DNA from: Curvibacter sp. AEP1-3
GTDB taxonomy: Bacteria; Pseudomonadota; Gammaproteobacteria; Burkholderiales; Burkholderiaceae_C
Length of the DNA stretch: 64,000 nt
Direction of reading: 5' to 3'
Assembly (NCBI RefSeq): GCF_002163715.1
Contig: NZ_CP015698.1
Coordinates: 3,591,845-3,655,844, forward strand
Under the pieces are notes generated by a model, which saw only the letters and a program-made list of their open reading frames with translations, was not told the DNA's origin and made no database searches. The position numbers were made by a program, and so were the translations under genes. Shown here one piece after another: positions 49,319 through 58,683 of this stretch. The stretch's first letter is position 1; each line of letters begins with the position of its first letter.

Positions 49319-49775
49319 CCCGCTCGACACCTCCGGCGCCATCGTCTTTGTCGACACCAACGTGCTGTTGGCCGCCGATGATGCGTTCGATGCTCCTCGC
49401 CAAACCCGTGTGCGCGAATGGCTGCAGGCCTTGTGGCAGCGCAGGGCAGGGCGCTTAAGCACGCAGGTGCTCAACGCCTATTACGTGGGTGCCACCCGCC
49501 ACTTCGCTATGCCACAGGGCGATGCACGCGCCAAGCTGCGCCGCTACCAGCTCTGGCAGCCCTGGCAGATTGACCACCAGACAGTAGAAACCGCCTGGGG
49601 CGTGGAAGCCCGCTTTGGCCTGCCGTATTGGGATGCGCTTATCGTCGCCGCCGCCGCGCAGAGCGGTGCGAGCCACGTGCTGTCCTTCGATCTGCAGCAC
49701 GGCCAGCAAATCGACGGCATCACCATCCTGAATCCTTTGCAAGCCACGCCTGCCGACTTGGCGCTGGCCGACTAG
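49311..49775 (+). CDS. PIN-domain toxin-like protein (VapC family)
   Basis: Predicted ribonuclease toxin of 154 residues. PIN acidic residues D15 (VDTNVLL), D108 (YWDALIVAAA) and D127 (SFDLQHGQ) are present. At the site where related VapC proteins have a glutamate after QVLN or QVLQ (pattern Q-V-L-x-E-F/Y), this one has A56 (STQVLNAYYVGATR). Loss of that metal ligand may weaken or abolish nuclease activity. The start at 49311 overlaps the antitoxin gene; hisC follows 19 bases after the stop. Confidence 0.85.
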   Translation: MASPLDTSGAIVFVDTNVLLAADDAFDAPRQTRVREWLQALWQRRAGRLSTQVLNAYYVGATRHFAMPQGDARAKLRRYQLWQPWQIDHQTVETAWGVEARFGLPYWDALIVAAAAQSGASHVLSFDLQHGQQIDGITILNPLQATPADLALAD

Positions 49776-49794
49776 TTTTTTTGAAAGCCCTCGC

Positions 49795-50943
49795 ATGACT
49801 ACCTCTGCCGACTTTGCTGCTGACGTTCAGGCGCTTATTGCGCGCCGCATCCGCCAGGACGTGCAGGGCATGCATGCCTACGCGGTCCAGGATTCCAAAG
49901 ACATGGTCAAGCTCGATGCCATGGAAAACCCGTTTTCCCTGCCACCTGAACTGCAAGCCGAGTTGGGCCAGCGCCTGGGCGCGCTGGCGCTCAACCGCTA
50001 CCCCGATGGCCGGGTCAACGACTTGCGCACCGCCTTGGCGCAGTACGTGGGCATGCCCGCAGGCCACGACATCATGCTGGGTAATGGTTCGGACGAGCTG
50101 ATCTCTCTGCTCTCCATGGCCTGCGACGTACCCGCCCAGCCCGGCGAGGCCCGCCCCGTGGTGCTGGCGCCCACGCCCGGCTTTGTGATGTACGCCATGA
50201 GCGCCCAGCTGCAGGGGCTGGACTTTGTGGGCGTGCCGCTGACTGAAGACTTTGCCCTCGATGTGCCTGCCATGGTGCAGGCCATTGTCGAGAAGCAGCC
50301 CGCCATCGTGTACCTGGCCTACCCCAACAACCCCACCGCCAATTTGTGGGATGCCGACGCCATGGCCACCGTGATTGCCGCAGCCAGGCAGGCCGGGAGC
50401 ATCGTGGCGGTGGACGAGGCCTACCAACCGTTTTCCAGCAGCACCTACATGGACGTGATCCGTGCCAACCCCGCCACCCATCCCCATGTGGTGCTGATGC
50501 GCACCCTGAGCAAGTTCGGCCTGGCCGGTGTGCGCTTGGGCTACATGGTGGGGCCGGCTGCGCTGATTGCGCAGGTGGACAAGGTGCGCCCGCCGTACAA
50601 CATCAGCGTGCTGAACTACGAGTGCGCCTTGTTTGCCCTAGAGCATCAAGATGCTTTTGCCGTGCAAGCCCAAGAGATATGTGCGCAACGCGCTATTCTT
50701 TTAGGAGCGTTGCGTGCGATGCCCGGTGTGAAAGCGTGGGACAGCGATGCCAACATGGTGCTGGTGCGCTTCCCCGGCTCGGACGATGCTGCGCAAAAAA
50801 CATTCGACGGATTGAAGGCGCGCGGGGTGCTGGTCAAGAACGTTTCTAAAATGCACCCATTGCTGGCCCGCTGTTTGCGTTTGACCGTCGGCACCGCCGA
50901 AGAAAACGCCCGACTGATTCAGGCCTTGCAGGAAACCTTATGA
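49795..50943 (+). CDS. hisC: Histidinol-phosphate aminotransferase
   Basis: PLP enzyme that converts imidazole acetol phosphate to histidinol phosphate. The 382 residues include [11 protein letters not shown] near the start, YPNNPTAN near residue 178, the aspartate in VDEAYQPF and the PLP lysine in [14 protein letters not shown] near 241. It overlaps hisB by 4 bases. A degenerate copy of the dispersed repeat sits at 50659-50708, where the codon choice changes (CGCTATTCTTTTA). Confidence 0.96.
   Translation: MTTSADFAADVQALIARRIRQDVQGMHAYAVQDSKDMVKLDAMENPFSLPPELQAELGQRLGALALNRYPDGRVNDLRTALAQYVGMPAGHDIMLGNGSDELISLLSMACDVPAQPGEARPVVLAPTPGFVMYAMSAQLQGLDFVGVPLTEDFALDVPAMVQAIVEKQPAIVYLAYPNNPTANLWDADAMATVIAAARQAGSIVAVDEAYQPFSSSTYMDVIRANPATHPHVVLMRTLSKFGLAGVRLGYMVGPAALIAQVDKVRPPYNISVLNYECALFALEHQDAFAVQAQEICAQRAILLGALRAMPGVKAWDSDANMVLVRFPGSDDAAQKTFDGLKARGVLVKNVSKMHPLLARCLRLTVGTAEENARLIQALQETL
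50659..50708 (-). repeat. Degenerate dispersed-repeat copy inside hisC
   Basis: On the minus strand it matches ATAGC, GCGC with correct spacing and the flanking GCT and GGC ends, but both second arms are altered. It is the weakest of the eleven copies. Confidence 0.45.
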
Positions 50944-51572
50944 GCACCAATTACCCGATCACCGAAGTCCCCGCCTCCATGCCCGCGCGCATTGCCGAAG
51001 TGTCCCGCAACACTGCTGAAACCAAAATTCGCGTGCGAGTGAACCTGGACGGCACGGGTGTGAGCCGCCTGTCCACCGGCATCGGCTTTTTCGACCACAT
51101 GCTCGACCAGATCGCCCGCCACGGGTTGATTGACCTCGACATCGAAGCCGAAGGCGACTTGCACATCGACGGGCACCACACGGTGGAAGATGTGGGCATC
51201 ACCCTGGGTCAGGCCTTTGCCAAGGCGGTGGGCGACAAGAAAGGCATCCGCCGTTATGGCCACGCTTATGTGCCCTTGGACGAAGCGCTGAGCCGCGTAG
51301 TGATCGACTTTTCCGGCCGCCCGCAGTTGGAAATGCATGTGCCCTTCAAGAGCGGCATGATCGGAGCGTTTGACACCCAGCTCACGCACGAGTTCTTCCA
51401 AGGCTTTGTGAACCACGCCTCGGTGACCCTGCACATTGACAACCTCAAGGGCGAGAACGCCCACCACCAGGCCGAGACCGTTTTCAAGGCTTTTGCCCGG
51501 GCACTGCGCTCTGCTCTGGAGTTCGACCCGCGCGCATTGGGTGTGATTCCCTCCACCAAAGGTTCGCTCTGA
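50940..51572 (+). CDS. hisB: Imidazoleglycerol-phosphate dehydratase
   Basis: Manganese enzyme of histidine biosynthesis, 210 residues, the single-function form without the phosphatase domain. Metal histidines lie in [25 protein letters not shown] and the later VNHAS segment. It starts inside the hisC stop (ATGA) and its TGA overlaps the hisH ATG by one base. Confidence 0.96.
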   Translation: MSTNYPITEVPASMPARIAEVSRNTAETKIRVRVNLDGTGVSRLSTGIGFFDHMLDQIARHGLIDLDIEAEGDLHIDGHHTVEDVGITLGQAFAKAVGDKKGIRRYGHAYVPLDEALSRVVIDFSGRPQLEMHVPFKSGMIGAFDTQLTHEFFQGFVNHASVTLHIDNLKGENAHHQAETVFKAFARALRSALEFDPRALGVIPSTKGSL

Positions 51573-52234
51573 TGAAAAAGGTCGCTGTCGTTGATTACGG
51601 CATGGGCAATTTGCGCTCCGTCACCCAGGCGGTGATGCACGTGGCCGAGGGCACCGGTGTCGAGGTCGTTTGGGCCCGCACCCCGCAAGAAGTGATGGAT
51701 GCCGAGCGCGTGGTGCTGCCCGGCCAGGGTGGCATGCGCGATTGCATGCGCGAGTTGCATGATTCCGGCATGTTCGACGCCGTGATGCACGCTGCAGCGC
51801 ACAAACCCTTGATGGGGGTGTGCGTGGGCATGCAAATGCTGCTGGATCACTCGGAAGAGCTGGATACTCCTTGTTTGGGCTTGATTCCTGGCGAAGTGGT
51901 CAAGTTTGACCTCGCCGGTCAGCTGCAAGCTGACGGCAGCCGCTTCAAAGTACCCCAAATGGGCTGGAACCGCGTGTGGCAAAGCGGCGGCCAAGATGCC
52001 GCCACGCGCCATCCGGTGTGGGGCGATGTGCCGGATGGCAGCTACTTCTACTTTGTGCACAGCTACTACGCCCGACCGTCAGATGCGCGCCACAGCGCGG
52101 GCGAGACCGACTATGGCCAACGCTTCTCCTGTGCGATTGCGCGCGATAATATTTTCGCAACACAATTCCACCCCGAGAAAAGCGCTGAACACGGTTTGGC
52201 CCTGTACCGCAACTTCCTGCACTGGAACCCTTGA
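51572..52234 (+). CDS. hisH: Imidazole glycerol phosphate synthase, glutaminase subunit HisH
   Basis: Class I glutamine amidotransferase that supplies ammonia to HisF. The 220 residues show [10 protein letters not shown] at the start, the nucleophile cysteine in [10 protein letters not shown] near residue 86 and the catalytic His-Glu pair in QFHPEKS near 205. It lies between hisB and hisA; a 68-base gap follows. Confidence 0.96.
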   Translation: MKKVAVVDYGMGNLRSVTQAVMHVAEGTGVEVVWARTPQEVMDAERVVLPGQGGMRDCMRELHDSGMFDAVMHAAAHKPLMGVCVGMQMLLDHSEELDTPCLGLIPGEVVKFDLAGQLQADGSRFKVPQMGWNRVWQSGGQDAATRHPVWGDVPDGSYFYFVHSYYARPSDARHSAGETDYGQRFSCAIARDNIFATQFHPEKSAEHGLALYRNFLHWNP

Positions 52235-52302
52235 ATCTTTATCCTTGCCGCATCTCTGCACCTGGCAAAGCGACTCTCTTTTCCCTCCAACCCTGAAGCA
52301 CC

Positions 52303-53043
52303 ATGCTTTTAATTCCTGCGATTGACCTCAAAGACGGCCACTGCGTTCGCCTCAAACAAGGCGATATGGACCAATCCACTACCTTTGGCGAAGACCCTTC
52401 GGTCATGGCCCGGAGCTGGGTCGACAAGGGCGCGCGTCGCCTCCATCTGGTGGATTTGAACGGCGCCTTTGCCGGTCACCCCAAGAACGAGCAGGCCATC
52501 CGTAAGATCCTCAAGGAAGTGGGAAGCGAAATCGACGTGCAGCTGGGCGGCGGTATACGCGATCTGGACACCATCGAGCGCTACTTGGACGCCGGGTTGC
52601 GCTACGTCATCATCGGCACCGCAGCGGTCAAGAACCCCGGCTTTTTGCAGGACGCCTGCACCGCGTTCGGCGGCCACATCATCGTGGGCCTGGACGCACG
52701 TGACGGCAAAGTAGCCACCGACGGCTGGAGCAAGCTCACCCGCCACGATGTGGTGGACCTAGGCAAGAAGTTTGAAGACTACGGTGTCGAGTCCATCATC
52801 TACACCGACATCGGCCGCGACGGCATGCTCTCGGGCATCAACATCGACGCCACGGTCAAGCTTGCCCAAGCGCTGACCATCCCCGTGATCGCATCCGGTG
52901 GCCTGTCCAACATGGCTGATATCGAAGCTTTGTGCGAAGTAGAGGACGAAGGCGTAGAAGGTGTGATCTGTGGCCGCGCGATTTACAGCGGCGATCTCGA
53001 CTTCGAAAAAGCACAGCAACGCGCTGACGAGTTGAACGGCTAA
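52303..53043 (+). CDS. hisA: ProFAR isomerase HisA
   Basis: TIM-barrel sugar isomerase, 246 residues. The catalytic aspartates are D8 (PAIDLKDG) and the one in [10 protein letters not shown] near residue 130; two phosphate-binding glycine loops are visible (QLGGGIRD and ASGGLSN). It is followed by hisF after 3 bases. Confidence 0.96.
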   Translation: MLLIPAIDLKDGHCVRLKQGDMDQSTTFGEDPSVMARSWVDKGARRLHLVDLNGAFAGHPKNEQAIRKILKEVGSEIDVQLGGGIRDLDTIERYLDAGLRYVIIGTAAVKNPGFLQDACTAFGGHIIVGLDARDGKVATDGWSKLTRHDVVDLGKKFEDYGVESIIYTDIGRDGMLSGINIDATVKLAQALTIPVIASGGLSNMADIEALCEVEDEGVEGVICGRAIYSGDLDFEKAQQRADELNG

Positions 53044-53046
53044 ACA

Positions 53047-53826
53047 GTGTTAGCCAAAAGAATCATTCCTTGCCTGGACGTGACCGGCGGTCGCGTCGTC
53101 AAAGGCGTCAACTTTGTCGAGCTGCGAGACGCCGGAGACCCGGTGGAAATTGCCGCCCGCTATAACGACCAGGGCGCTGACGAACTCACGTTTCTCGACA
53201 TCACCGCGACCAGTGATGGCCGTGACCTGATCCTGCACATCATTGAGGCGGTGGCCTCCCAGGTGTTCATTCCGCTTACCGTCGGTGGCGGCGTGCGTAC
53301 TGTGGACGATGTACGCCGTCTGCTGAATGCCGGCGCTGACAAAACCAGTTTCAACTCCGCGGCCATAGCCAACCCGCAAGTCATTGAAGACGCCTCGCTC
53401 AAGTATGGCGCGCAGTGCATTGTGGTGGCCATAGATGCCAAGCGCCGCTCCGAAGAAGACGCCTTGGTCCGTGGCCCCGGTTGGGATGTGTACAGCCATG
53501 GCGGCCGCAAAAACACCGGCCTCGATGCTGTGGCCTGGGCGACCGAGATGGCCCGGCGCGGCGCTGGCGAAATCCTGTTGACCAGCATGGACCGCGATGG
53601 CACCAAAAGCGGTTTTGACCTCGCTCTGACACGCGCAGTGGCTGATGCCATCAGCGTGCCGGTGATTGCCAGCGGCGGTGTGGGTAACCTCGACCACCTA
53701 GCAGACGGTGTGCAGCAGGGCGGTGCCGATGCGGTGTTGGCTGCCAGCATTTTCCACTACGGTGAATACACAGTAGGCCAAGCCAAAGCGCGCATGGCGG
53801 AGCGGGGCATTCCAGTCAGAATTTAA
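53047..53826 (+). CDS. hisF: Imidazole glycerol phosphate synthase, cyclase subunit HisF
   Basis: TIM-barrel partner of HisH, 259 residues. The key aspartates are D11 ([13 protein letters not shown]) and the one in [11 protein letters not shown] near residue 130; [13 protein letters not shown] and [11 protein letters not shown] are the phosphate loops. It starts with GTG at 53047. A copy of the dispersed repeat fills the gap to hisI. Confidence 0.96.
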   Translation: MLAKRIIPCLDVTGGRVVKGVNFVELRDAGDPVEIAARYNDQGADELTFLDITATSDGRDLILHIIEAVASQVFIPLTVGGGVRTVDDVRRLLNAGADKTSFNSAAIANPQVIEDASLKYGAQCIVVAIDAKRRSEEDALVRGPGWDVYSHGGRKNTGLDAVAWATEMARRGAGEILLTSMDRDGTKSGFDLALTRAVADAISVPVIASGGVGNLDHLADGVQQGGADAVLAASIFHYGEYTVGQAKARMAERGIPVRI

Positions 53827-53834
53827 GTGTTTTT

Positions 53835-53883
53835 GGCCTCTGGCGTCCGTCAATGCTGCGCGAGCAGCTATCAAAGAAATAGC
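53835..53883 (-). repeat. Dispersed 49-base repeat, copy between hisF and hisI
   Basis: Minus-strand copy with perfect first stem (GCTAT, seven bases, ATAGC), TGCTC, GCGC, eleven bases, ACGCCAG and AGGCC. It occupies nearly the whole gap and ends 3 bases before the hisI ATG, so it also replaces the ribosome-binding region. Confidence 0.88.
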
Positions 53884-53885
53884 AA

Positions 53886-54299
53886 ATGGAATCTCCGACA
53901 AACCCTCCAGTGAGCTGGATCAAGCACATCCGCTGGGACTCCAAGGGTCTGGTGCCTGTCATCGCCCAAGAGCAAAGCAGCGGTGATGTGCTTATGTTCG
54001 CGTGGATGAACCGCGAAGCTTTGCAAAAGACGGTGGAACTGGGGCAGGCGGTGTATTTCAGCCGTTCGCGGGACAAGCTCTGGTTCAAGGGCGAGGAGTC
54101 CGGCCATGTGCAGAAAGTCCATGAAATCCGCATGGACTGTGACAGTGACGTTATCTTGCTCAAAGTGACCCAGCTTGGCCACGAGCCCGGCATCGCTTGC
54201 CACACCGGCCGCCACAGCTGTTTCTTCAGTGTGTTGAAAGACGGTGTATGGCAGGCGGTGGACCCTGTGCTCAAAGACCCTGAATCCATTTACAAATAA
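53886..54299 (+). CDS. hisI: Phosphoribosyl-AMP cyclohydrolase
   Basis: Zinc enzyme of histidine biosynthesis, 137 residues, single-function form. The metal residues are in MDCDSD and in CHTGRHSCF near residue 105; [14 protein letters not shown] text (here M-F-A-W-M-N-R-E-A) is typical. Ribosome-binding sequence is poor because the repeat copy ends just before the ATG. hisE follows as a separate gene. Confidence 0.95.
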   Translation: MESPTNPPVSWIKHIRWDSKGLVPVIAQEQSSGDVLMFAWMNREALQKTVELGQAVYFSRSRDKLWFKGEESGHVQKVHEIRMDCDSDVILLKVTQLGHEPGIACHTGRHSCFFSVLKDGVWQAVDPVLKDPESIYK

Positions 54300-54315
54300 A
54301 GCGCGTACTCAAGCT

Positions 54316-54696
54316 ATGCATGACAAGCCCACTTCTCAAGACTCGCTGGCCCATTTGGCGGCAGTCATCGAGAGCCGCAAAGCCGCTAATGGGGGTGACC
54401 CGGAAGCCAGCTATGTGGCCCGCCTGCTGCACAAAGGCCCTGACGCTTTTTTGAAGAAAATCGGTGAAGAAGCCACCGAAGTGGTGCTGGCCGCCAAAGA
54501 CGCGGACCATGGCGGTGACAAAGCCAAGATCGTCTACGAAATGGCAGACCTGTGGTTCCACAGCATGGTGGCGCTATCCCATTACGGCCTGAGCCCTGCT
54601 GACGTCATCACCGAACTGGAGCGCCGCCTGGGCACCAGCGGACTGGAAGAAAAGGCCTTGCGCAAGGCAGTCGCCCGTGAAGCAGAATCCAAATAA
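54316..54696 (+). CDS. hisE: Phosphoribosyl-ATP pyrophosphatase
   Basis: Second enzyme of the pathway, hydrolysing PR-ATP; all-alpha MazG-like fold of 126 residues. The metal-binding helix motif [16 protein letters not shown] and the [13 protein letters not shown] helix are visible. Start at 54316; the longer reading frame overlaps hisI in another frame. Last his gene. Confidence 0.95.
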   Translation: MHDKPTSQDSLAHLAAVIESRKAANGGDPEASYVARLLHKGPDAFLKKIGEEATEVVLAAKDADHGGDKAKIVYEMADLWFHSMVALSHYGLSPADVITELERRLGTSGLEEKALRKAVAREAESK

Positions 54697-54705
54697 GGAG
54701 TCGCC

Positions 54706-55107
54706 ATGAGCCAGGATTTCACCACTCCCGCTACGCCGGACCAAGCCCTGTTGCTCAAGTTGCAGGGGCTCAACACCATAGGCACCATCAGCTATGTGCT
54801 GCACCTCATCGTGGCAGTGGCAGCGTTCATTCCCGGTGGGCAGTTCGGCATGACCTTGCTGGTTGTTGCCTTGATTCTGGACATGGTCAAGCGCGAAGAC
54901 GCAGCGGGCACCTGGCATGCATCGCACTTCCGGTGGCGCATCCGTTCTGTCATTTTTGCGGGGCTGGCCTACTTGCTGACATTTCCGCTGTTTTTGTTGT
55001 TCTACTTTCCCGGAGCGATTGCCTGGGCTGTCATATCTGTGTGGTTTCTCTACCGTATCGTGACGGGCTTTGTGGCAATGAACAAAGGTCAGGAGATTGG
55101 TGCATGA
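54706..55107 (+). CDS. DUF4870-type membrane protein
   Basis: Small membrane protein, 133 residues, with about three hydrophobic helices (residues 28-50, 72-100 and 103-122 approximately) and a polar N-terminus. The HFRWRIRSVIF and FLYRIVTGF stretches match the DUF4870-like family that lies between hisE and the HIT gene in related bacteria. Function unknown. It overlaps the HIT gene by 4 bases. Confidence 0.82.
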   Translation: MSQDFTTPATPDQALLLKLQGLNTIGTISYVLHLIVAVAAFIPGGQFGMTLLVVALILDMVKREDAAGTWHASHFRWRIRSVIFAGLAYLLTFPLFLLFYFPGAIAWAVISVWFLYRIVTGFVAMNKGQEIGA

Positions 55108-55481
55108 GCGAGCACACCCACAGCGCCCACGATCCGAACTGCATTTTTTGCAAAATCGTGGCCAAGCAGATCCCGTCCAAGGCGGTGTACGAGGACGAGC
55201 ATGTCTATGCTTTCCACGACATTAACCCCTGGGCGCCGGTGCACTTTTTGCTAATCCCCAAGGCGCACATTCCGAGCATGGCTCACGTAGGCGCCGAGCA
55301 TCATGCCCTGATGGGTCACATGATGGCCCTGGTTCCCAAACTGGCTTTGCAGGAAGGGTGCAACCCTTACCCCGAAGGCGGCTACCGTCTGGTAACCAAT
55401 ACCGGCCTGGAAGGCGGGCAGGAAGTCCATCACTTGCATTTTCATGTCATGGGCGGTCCGCGCCCTTGGCTGCGGGGTTGA
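55104..55481 (+). CDS. hinT: HIT family purine nucleoside phosphoramidase (HinT)
   Basis: Histidine-triad hydrolase of 125 residues. The N-terminal CIFCKIVAKQIPS and the catalytic triad HHLHFHVMGG near residue 110 are clear. It starts in an ATGA overlap with the DUF4870 gene and lies just before tatA. Confidence 0.93.
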   Translation: MSEHTHSAHDPNCIFCKIVAKQIPSKAVYEDEHVYAFHDINPWAPVHFLLIPKAHIPSMAHVGAEHHALMGHMMALVPKLALQEGCNPYPEGGYRLVTNTGLEGGQEVHHLHFHVMGGPRPWLRG

Positions 55482-55528
55482 GTCTCCCCGGCGGGGACTA
55501 GAATTCAATTAATCGTTAGGAGTACATC

Positions 55529-55762
55529 ATGGGTTCATTTTCTATCTGGCACTGGTTGATCGTTCTGTTGATCGTGGTCATGGTCTTCGGTACCAAGAAG
55601 CTCAAGAACATCGGTTCTGATCTGGGCGGTGCGGTCAAGGGTTTCAAAGACGGCATGAAAGACGGCTCTACACCGGATGACAAACCCGCTGCCCCTGCGC
55701 AGCAAGTGGCCAACGCTTCTGAAAAAACCACGATCGACGTGGAAGCCAAGCAAAAGAACTGA
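55529..55762 (+). CDS. tatA: Twin-arginine translocase subunit TatA
   Basis: Pore-forming subunit of the Tat exporter, 77 residues: an N-terminal helix ([18 protein letters not shown]), the hinge and [20 protein letters not shown] amphipathic helix, and a polar tail. AGGAG precedes the ATG. A TAGAAT box at 55499 with TTGAGT 15 bases upstream may give tatABC its own promoter. Tat substrates in this window include MsrP and the Rieske protein PetA. Confidence 0.95.
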   Translation: MGSFSIWHWLIVLLIVVMVFGTKKLKNIGSDLGGAVKGFKDGMKDGSTPDDKPAAPAQQVANASEKTTIDVEAKQKN

Positions 55763-55773
55763 GTTAGTCCTGC

Positions 55774-56217
55774 GTGATTGATCTCGGAATTTCCAAAATG
55801 GCGCTGATCGGCGCGGTGGCGCTGATCGTCATCGGGCCGGAGAAGCTTCCCCGCGTCGCCCGCACCGTGGGCGCTTTGCTCGGCAAAGCGCAGCGTTATG
55901 TGGCTGACGTGAAGGCCGAGGTCAACCGCTCCATGGATCTGGATGAGTTGAAAAAAATGCGCGAAACCGTGGAAGACGCGGCGCGTAATGTGGAGAACTC
56001 TATCCAGACCTCGGCCAGCGACTTTGAGAAGTCATGGACCGATGCGACTGACGCGGCGCTGGAGCCCGAAGTGCCCGCCTACAAACACCCGAACAAGAAG
56101 TGGCGCCTCAAGCAGGGGGCCATGCCGCACTGGTACAAGGCCCGCAATGGCGTGCGCACCCGCGCGTTGTCAGGGGCTGCACGGGTGGCCCGGTTCCGTC
56201 CACCCCGCGCCCATTGA
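55774..56217 (+). CDS. tatB: Twin-arginine translocase subunit TatB
   Basis: Receptor subunit of the Tat exporter, 147 residues. N-terminal helix [20 protein letters not shown] with the LPRVARTVG hinge and a long charged amphipathic helix. Start codon GTG at 55774. The tail is longer than average and rich in arginine. It lies between tatA and tatC. Confidence 0.94.
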   Translation: MIDLGISKMALIGAVALIVIGPEKLPRVARTVGALLGKAQRYVADVKAEVNRSMDLDELKKMRETVEDAARNVENSIQTSASDFEKSWTDATDAALEPEVPAYKHPNKKWRLKQGAMPHWYKARNGVRTRALSGAARVARFRPPRAH

Positions 56218-56238
56218 GCGGCGCCCAAATTTTTTCCC

Positions 56239-57024
56239 ATGTCCACTGAAAATCAACCGCAAGACGAGCTTGCAGGCACCGAGCAGCCTTTCGTCCAGCA
56301 TTTGATGGAGCTCCGTGACCGTCTGGTCAAAGCCCTTATTGCGGTGGGCGTTGCGTTAGCCCTCTTGGCTTTGTACCCCGGTCCAGCGGCACTCTATGAC
56401 ATCCTCGCACAGCCGCTGGTAGCCACTTTGCCCGCGGGCGGCAAACTGATTGCGACGTCGGTGATCTCCCCGTTTCTGGTGCCGCTGAAGATCATGCTGA
56501 TGACAGCATTTTTGCTGGCGTTGCCGGTAGTCCTCTGGCAGCTCTGGGCTTTTGTGGCTCCGGGTCTGTACAGCCATGAAAAGAAGCTGGTCTTGCCTTT
56601 GGTGATATCCAGCACTTTGTTGTTTTTCGTGGGTGTCGCGTTCTGTTATTTCTTCGTTTTCGGGCAGGTCTTCAAGTTCATTCAAAGCTTTGCGCCCAAG
56701 AGCATCTCAGCCACTCCGGATATTGAGTACTACTTAGACTTCGTACTGTCGATGTTCTTGGCATTCGGCCTCGCTTTCGAGGTGCCTGTTGTCGTGGTGG
56801 TACTGGCACGCATGGGCTTGGTGAGCATCGAAAAGCTCAAGGCTTTCCGCAGCTACTTCATTGTGTTGGCGTTTGTAGTGGCGGCCATCGTGACGCCGCC
56901 GGATGTGGTGTCTCAGTTGGCACTGGCCATCCCGATGTGCATCTTGTATGAAATCGGTATCTGGGCAGCGCAGGTGTTTATCAAACACACTCAGGCACCC
57001 GAAGAGAAGAGCTCCACGACCTAG
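56239..57024 (+). CDS. tatC: Twin-arginine translocase subunit TatC
   Basis: Membrane core of the Tat receptor, 261 residues with six helices. The cytoplasmic N-terminus carries PFVQHLMELRDRL, with the conserved glutamate, and the FLLALPVVLWQLWAFVAPGL segment is characteristic. It ends the tatABC operon and a terminator follows. Confidence 0.96.
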   Translation: MSTENQPQDELAGTEQPFVQHLMELRDRLVKALIAVGVALALLALYPGPAALYDILAQPLVATLPAGGKLIATSVISPFLVPLKIMLMTAFLLALPVVLWQLWAFVAPGLYSHEKKLVLPLVISSTLLFFVGVAFCYFFVFGQVFKFIQSFAPKSISATPDIEYYLDFVLSMFLAFGLAFEVPVVVVVLARMGLVSIEKLKAFRSYFIVLAFVVAAIVTPPDVVSQLALAIPMCILYEIGIWAAQVFIKHTQAPEEKSSTT

Positions 57025-57030
57025 GCTACA

Positions 57031-57055
57031 AGCCACCGGAATCGGGGGCTTTTTT
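57031..57055 (+). terminator. Bidirectional-looking terminator between tatC and the DegS-like gene
   Basis: AGCC and CCG pair with CGG and GGCT across one mismatch with a GAAT loop, followed by six T residues. It ends 3 bases before the stop of the convergent protease gene. Confidence 0.75.
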
Positions 57056-57057
57056 GT

Positions 57058-58200
57058 TTAGCGCTTCTGCGCTTTGGGCTTGGGACGGACGCCGGGTGTG
57101 AGTTTGAGCTTCAAGGTCTCGTCTTTGCGTTGGACCACAAAGCTCGCCTCAGTGCCTGGCTTCAACGAAGATACCAAGGACAGCAGTTGGGTTACGTCCG
57201 GCACCGGTTTCCCGGCAATGCTCACGATGACATCGCCAGGGCGGATGCCTGCTTGCGCGGCCGGGCCGTTCTGCAATACGCCGGTGATGATGACCCCTTC
57301 TTTGGTTTTGACATCAAAGGTCTCAGCCAATTCGGCAGACAGGTCGTTGGGCTCCACACCGATCCAGCCACGGGTGACTTTGCCGTCTTTCACAATGTCT
57401 TCGAGCACTTGCTTGGCGGTAGCGACCGGAATGGCAAAGCCAATGCCCATGCTGCCGCCTGAGCGTGAATAAATGGCCGTGTTGATACCCAGCAAATTGC
57501 CGTTGGTGTCGACCAATGCGCCGCCGGAGTTGCCGGGGTTGATGGCAGCGTCTGTTTGTATAAAGTTTTCAAAAGTGTTGATGCCGAGTTGGTTGCGGCC
57601 CAGCGCACTGACGATGCCGCTGGTCACGGTCTGGCCGACACCGAAGGGGTTCCCGATGGCGAGCACTTGGTCACCTACCTGCAAGGAGTCAGAGTTGCCA
57701 AGCACGATGGTGGGCAGTTTGTCCATTTCCACTTTCAGCACGGCAAGATCGCTGTCCGGGTCCGTACCGATGACCTTGGCAGGTGCCTTACGTCCGTCAT
57801 TGAAGAACACCTGAATCTCGTCGGCCTCTTCAATCACGTGGTTGTTGGTCAGGATGTAGCCCTCGGGGCTGACGATGACGCCGCTGCCCAGTCCTCCCTG
57901 TGGTTCGTCACCCTGGTCGCCATAGAAGAAGCGGAACCACGGGTCGTTGGCGTTGGGGTTCTTGACGGCCGCTTTGCTGGTGTTGATGCTCACTACGGCC
58001 GAGGAGGCTTTTTGTGCAGCGGCGCGAAGGCTGCCGGGAGGAATTTCGCCTGCTGCCGGTGCGGGTGTCTCAAAGAGGGAGATGGCCCCCCGTGCTCCGC
58101 TGCCGTGGCCGATCCATTGCGGTTTCAAGGTGGCCACCACAAAGTAGGCTGCCAACAGCACCGTGCAGGTTTGGGAAAACAGCAACCAAAGTCTTTTCAT
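57058..58200 (-). CDS. DegS/AlgW-like periplasmic serine protease (S1C, one PDZ)
   Basis: Membrane-anchored periplasmic protease of 380 residues. An N-terminal helix (residues about 5-22) is not followed by a clear cleavage site. The trypsin-like triad is H in LTNNHVIEEAD, D in DSDLAVLKVE and S in PGNSGGALVD. A single PDZ domain fills the C-terminal part, which favours DegS/AlgW (one PDZ) over DegP (two). The start at 58200 is chosen because the upstream frame is not family-like. A role in the envelope stress response is inferred. Confidence 0.9.
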   Translation of the reverse strand: MKRLWLLFSQTCTVLLAAYFVVATLKPQWIGHGSGARGAISLFETPAPAAGEIPPGSLRAAAQKASSAVVSINTSKAAVKNPNANDPWFRFFYGDQGDEPQGGLGSGVIVSPEGYILTNNHVIEEADEIQVFFNDGRKAPAKVIGTDPDSDLAVLKVEMDKLPTIVLGNSDSLQVGDQVLAIGNPFGVGQTVTSGIVSALGRNQLGINTFENFIQTDAAINPGNSGGALVDTNGNLLGINTAIYSRSGGSMGIGFAIPVATAKQVLEDIVKDGKVTRGWIGVEPNDLSAELAETFDVKTKEGVIITGVLQNGPAAQAGIRPGDVIVSIAGKPVPDVTQLLSLVSSLKPGTEASFVVQRKDETLKLKLTPGVRPKPKAQKR

Positions 58201-58281
58201 GCAATCACTCACCAATGGGCACACAACAGTGCGTGCTTTGCGCAAATTGTAGGCTGCTAAGCTTTGCGTTTACCCTGATTT

Positions 58282-58683
58282 ATGGCGAAACCCCGCAGCA
58301 TCATCTTTATCCAGCCTGAGGCCCCCGCCAAGCCGGCATGGGGTGCGGTCTGCAATGGATGCGGCGTTTGCTGTCTGGCGGAACCCTGTCCTGTGGGGAT
58401 GGTGTTGAGCAGGCGTCGAACAGGAGCGTGCGAGGCGCTTCTTTGGGTGGAAGAAGAGCATGTTTATCGCTGTGGCGCGTTGACCGAGCCTCAACACATG
58501 TTGGGTCATTGCTTGCCGCGGTGGATGCAGTTTGCAAAGAAACCATTGGCTTCTTTGCTACGAAGGCTCGCCCCCCGTTGGATATCGGCCGGCTCGGGGT
58601 GTGACAGCACGCTGGAAGTGGCGAGCCCGTCTGGGACAATCCAGCCGAACAAAACGGAGACGAACAAGTCCGCCAACTCATGA
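58282..58683 (+). CDS. Cysteine-rich protein, YkgJ-like
   Basis: Protein of 133 residues with a cysteine cluster CNGCGVCCLAEPC near residues 24-36 and later cysteines in GACEAL, YRCGAL and GHCLPRW, suggesting a zinc or iron-sulfur site as in the YkgJ family. Function is unknown. It overlaps the Nif3-like gene by 4 bases and so is likely co-translated with it. Confidence 0.7.
   Translation: MAKPRSIIFIQPEAPAKPAWGAVCNGCGVCCLAEPCPVGMVLSRRRTGACEALLWVEEEHVYRCGALTEPQHMLGHCLPRWMQFAKKPLASLLRRLAPRWISAGSGCDSTLEVASPSGTIQPNKTETNKSANS

Noticed and set aside
48282..49794. Possible integron cassette array (GFA and toxin-antitoxin genes are common cassettes)
   Set aside because: No pair of core sites with the RYYYAAC and GTTRRRY pattern in an attC-like fold was found, and there is no integrase.
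52041..52076. AGCTACTTC and AGCTACTAC in hisH resemble repeat stem 1
   Set aside because: They encode the conserved [10 protein letters not shown] motif of HisH and lack the GCGC stem at the right spacing.
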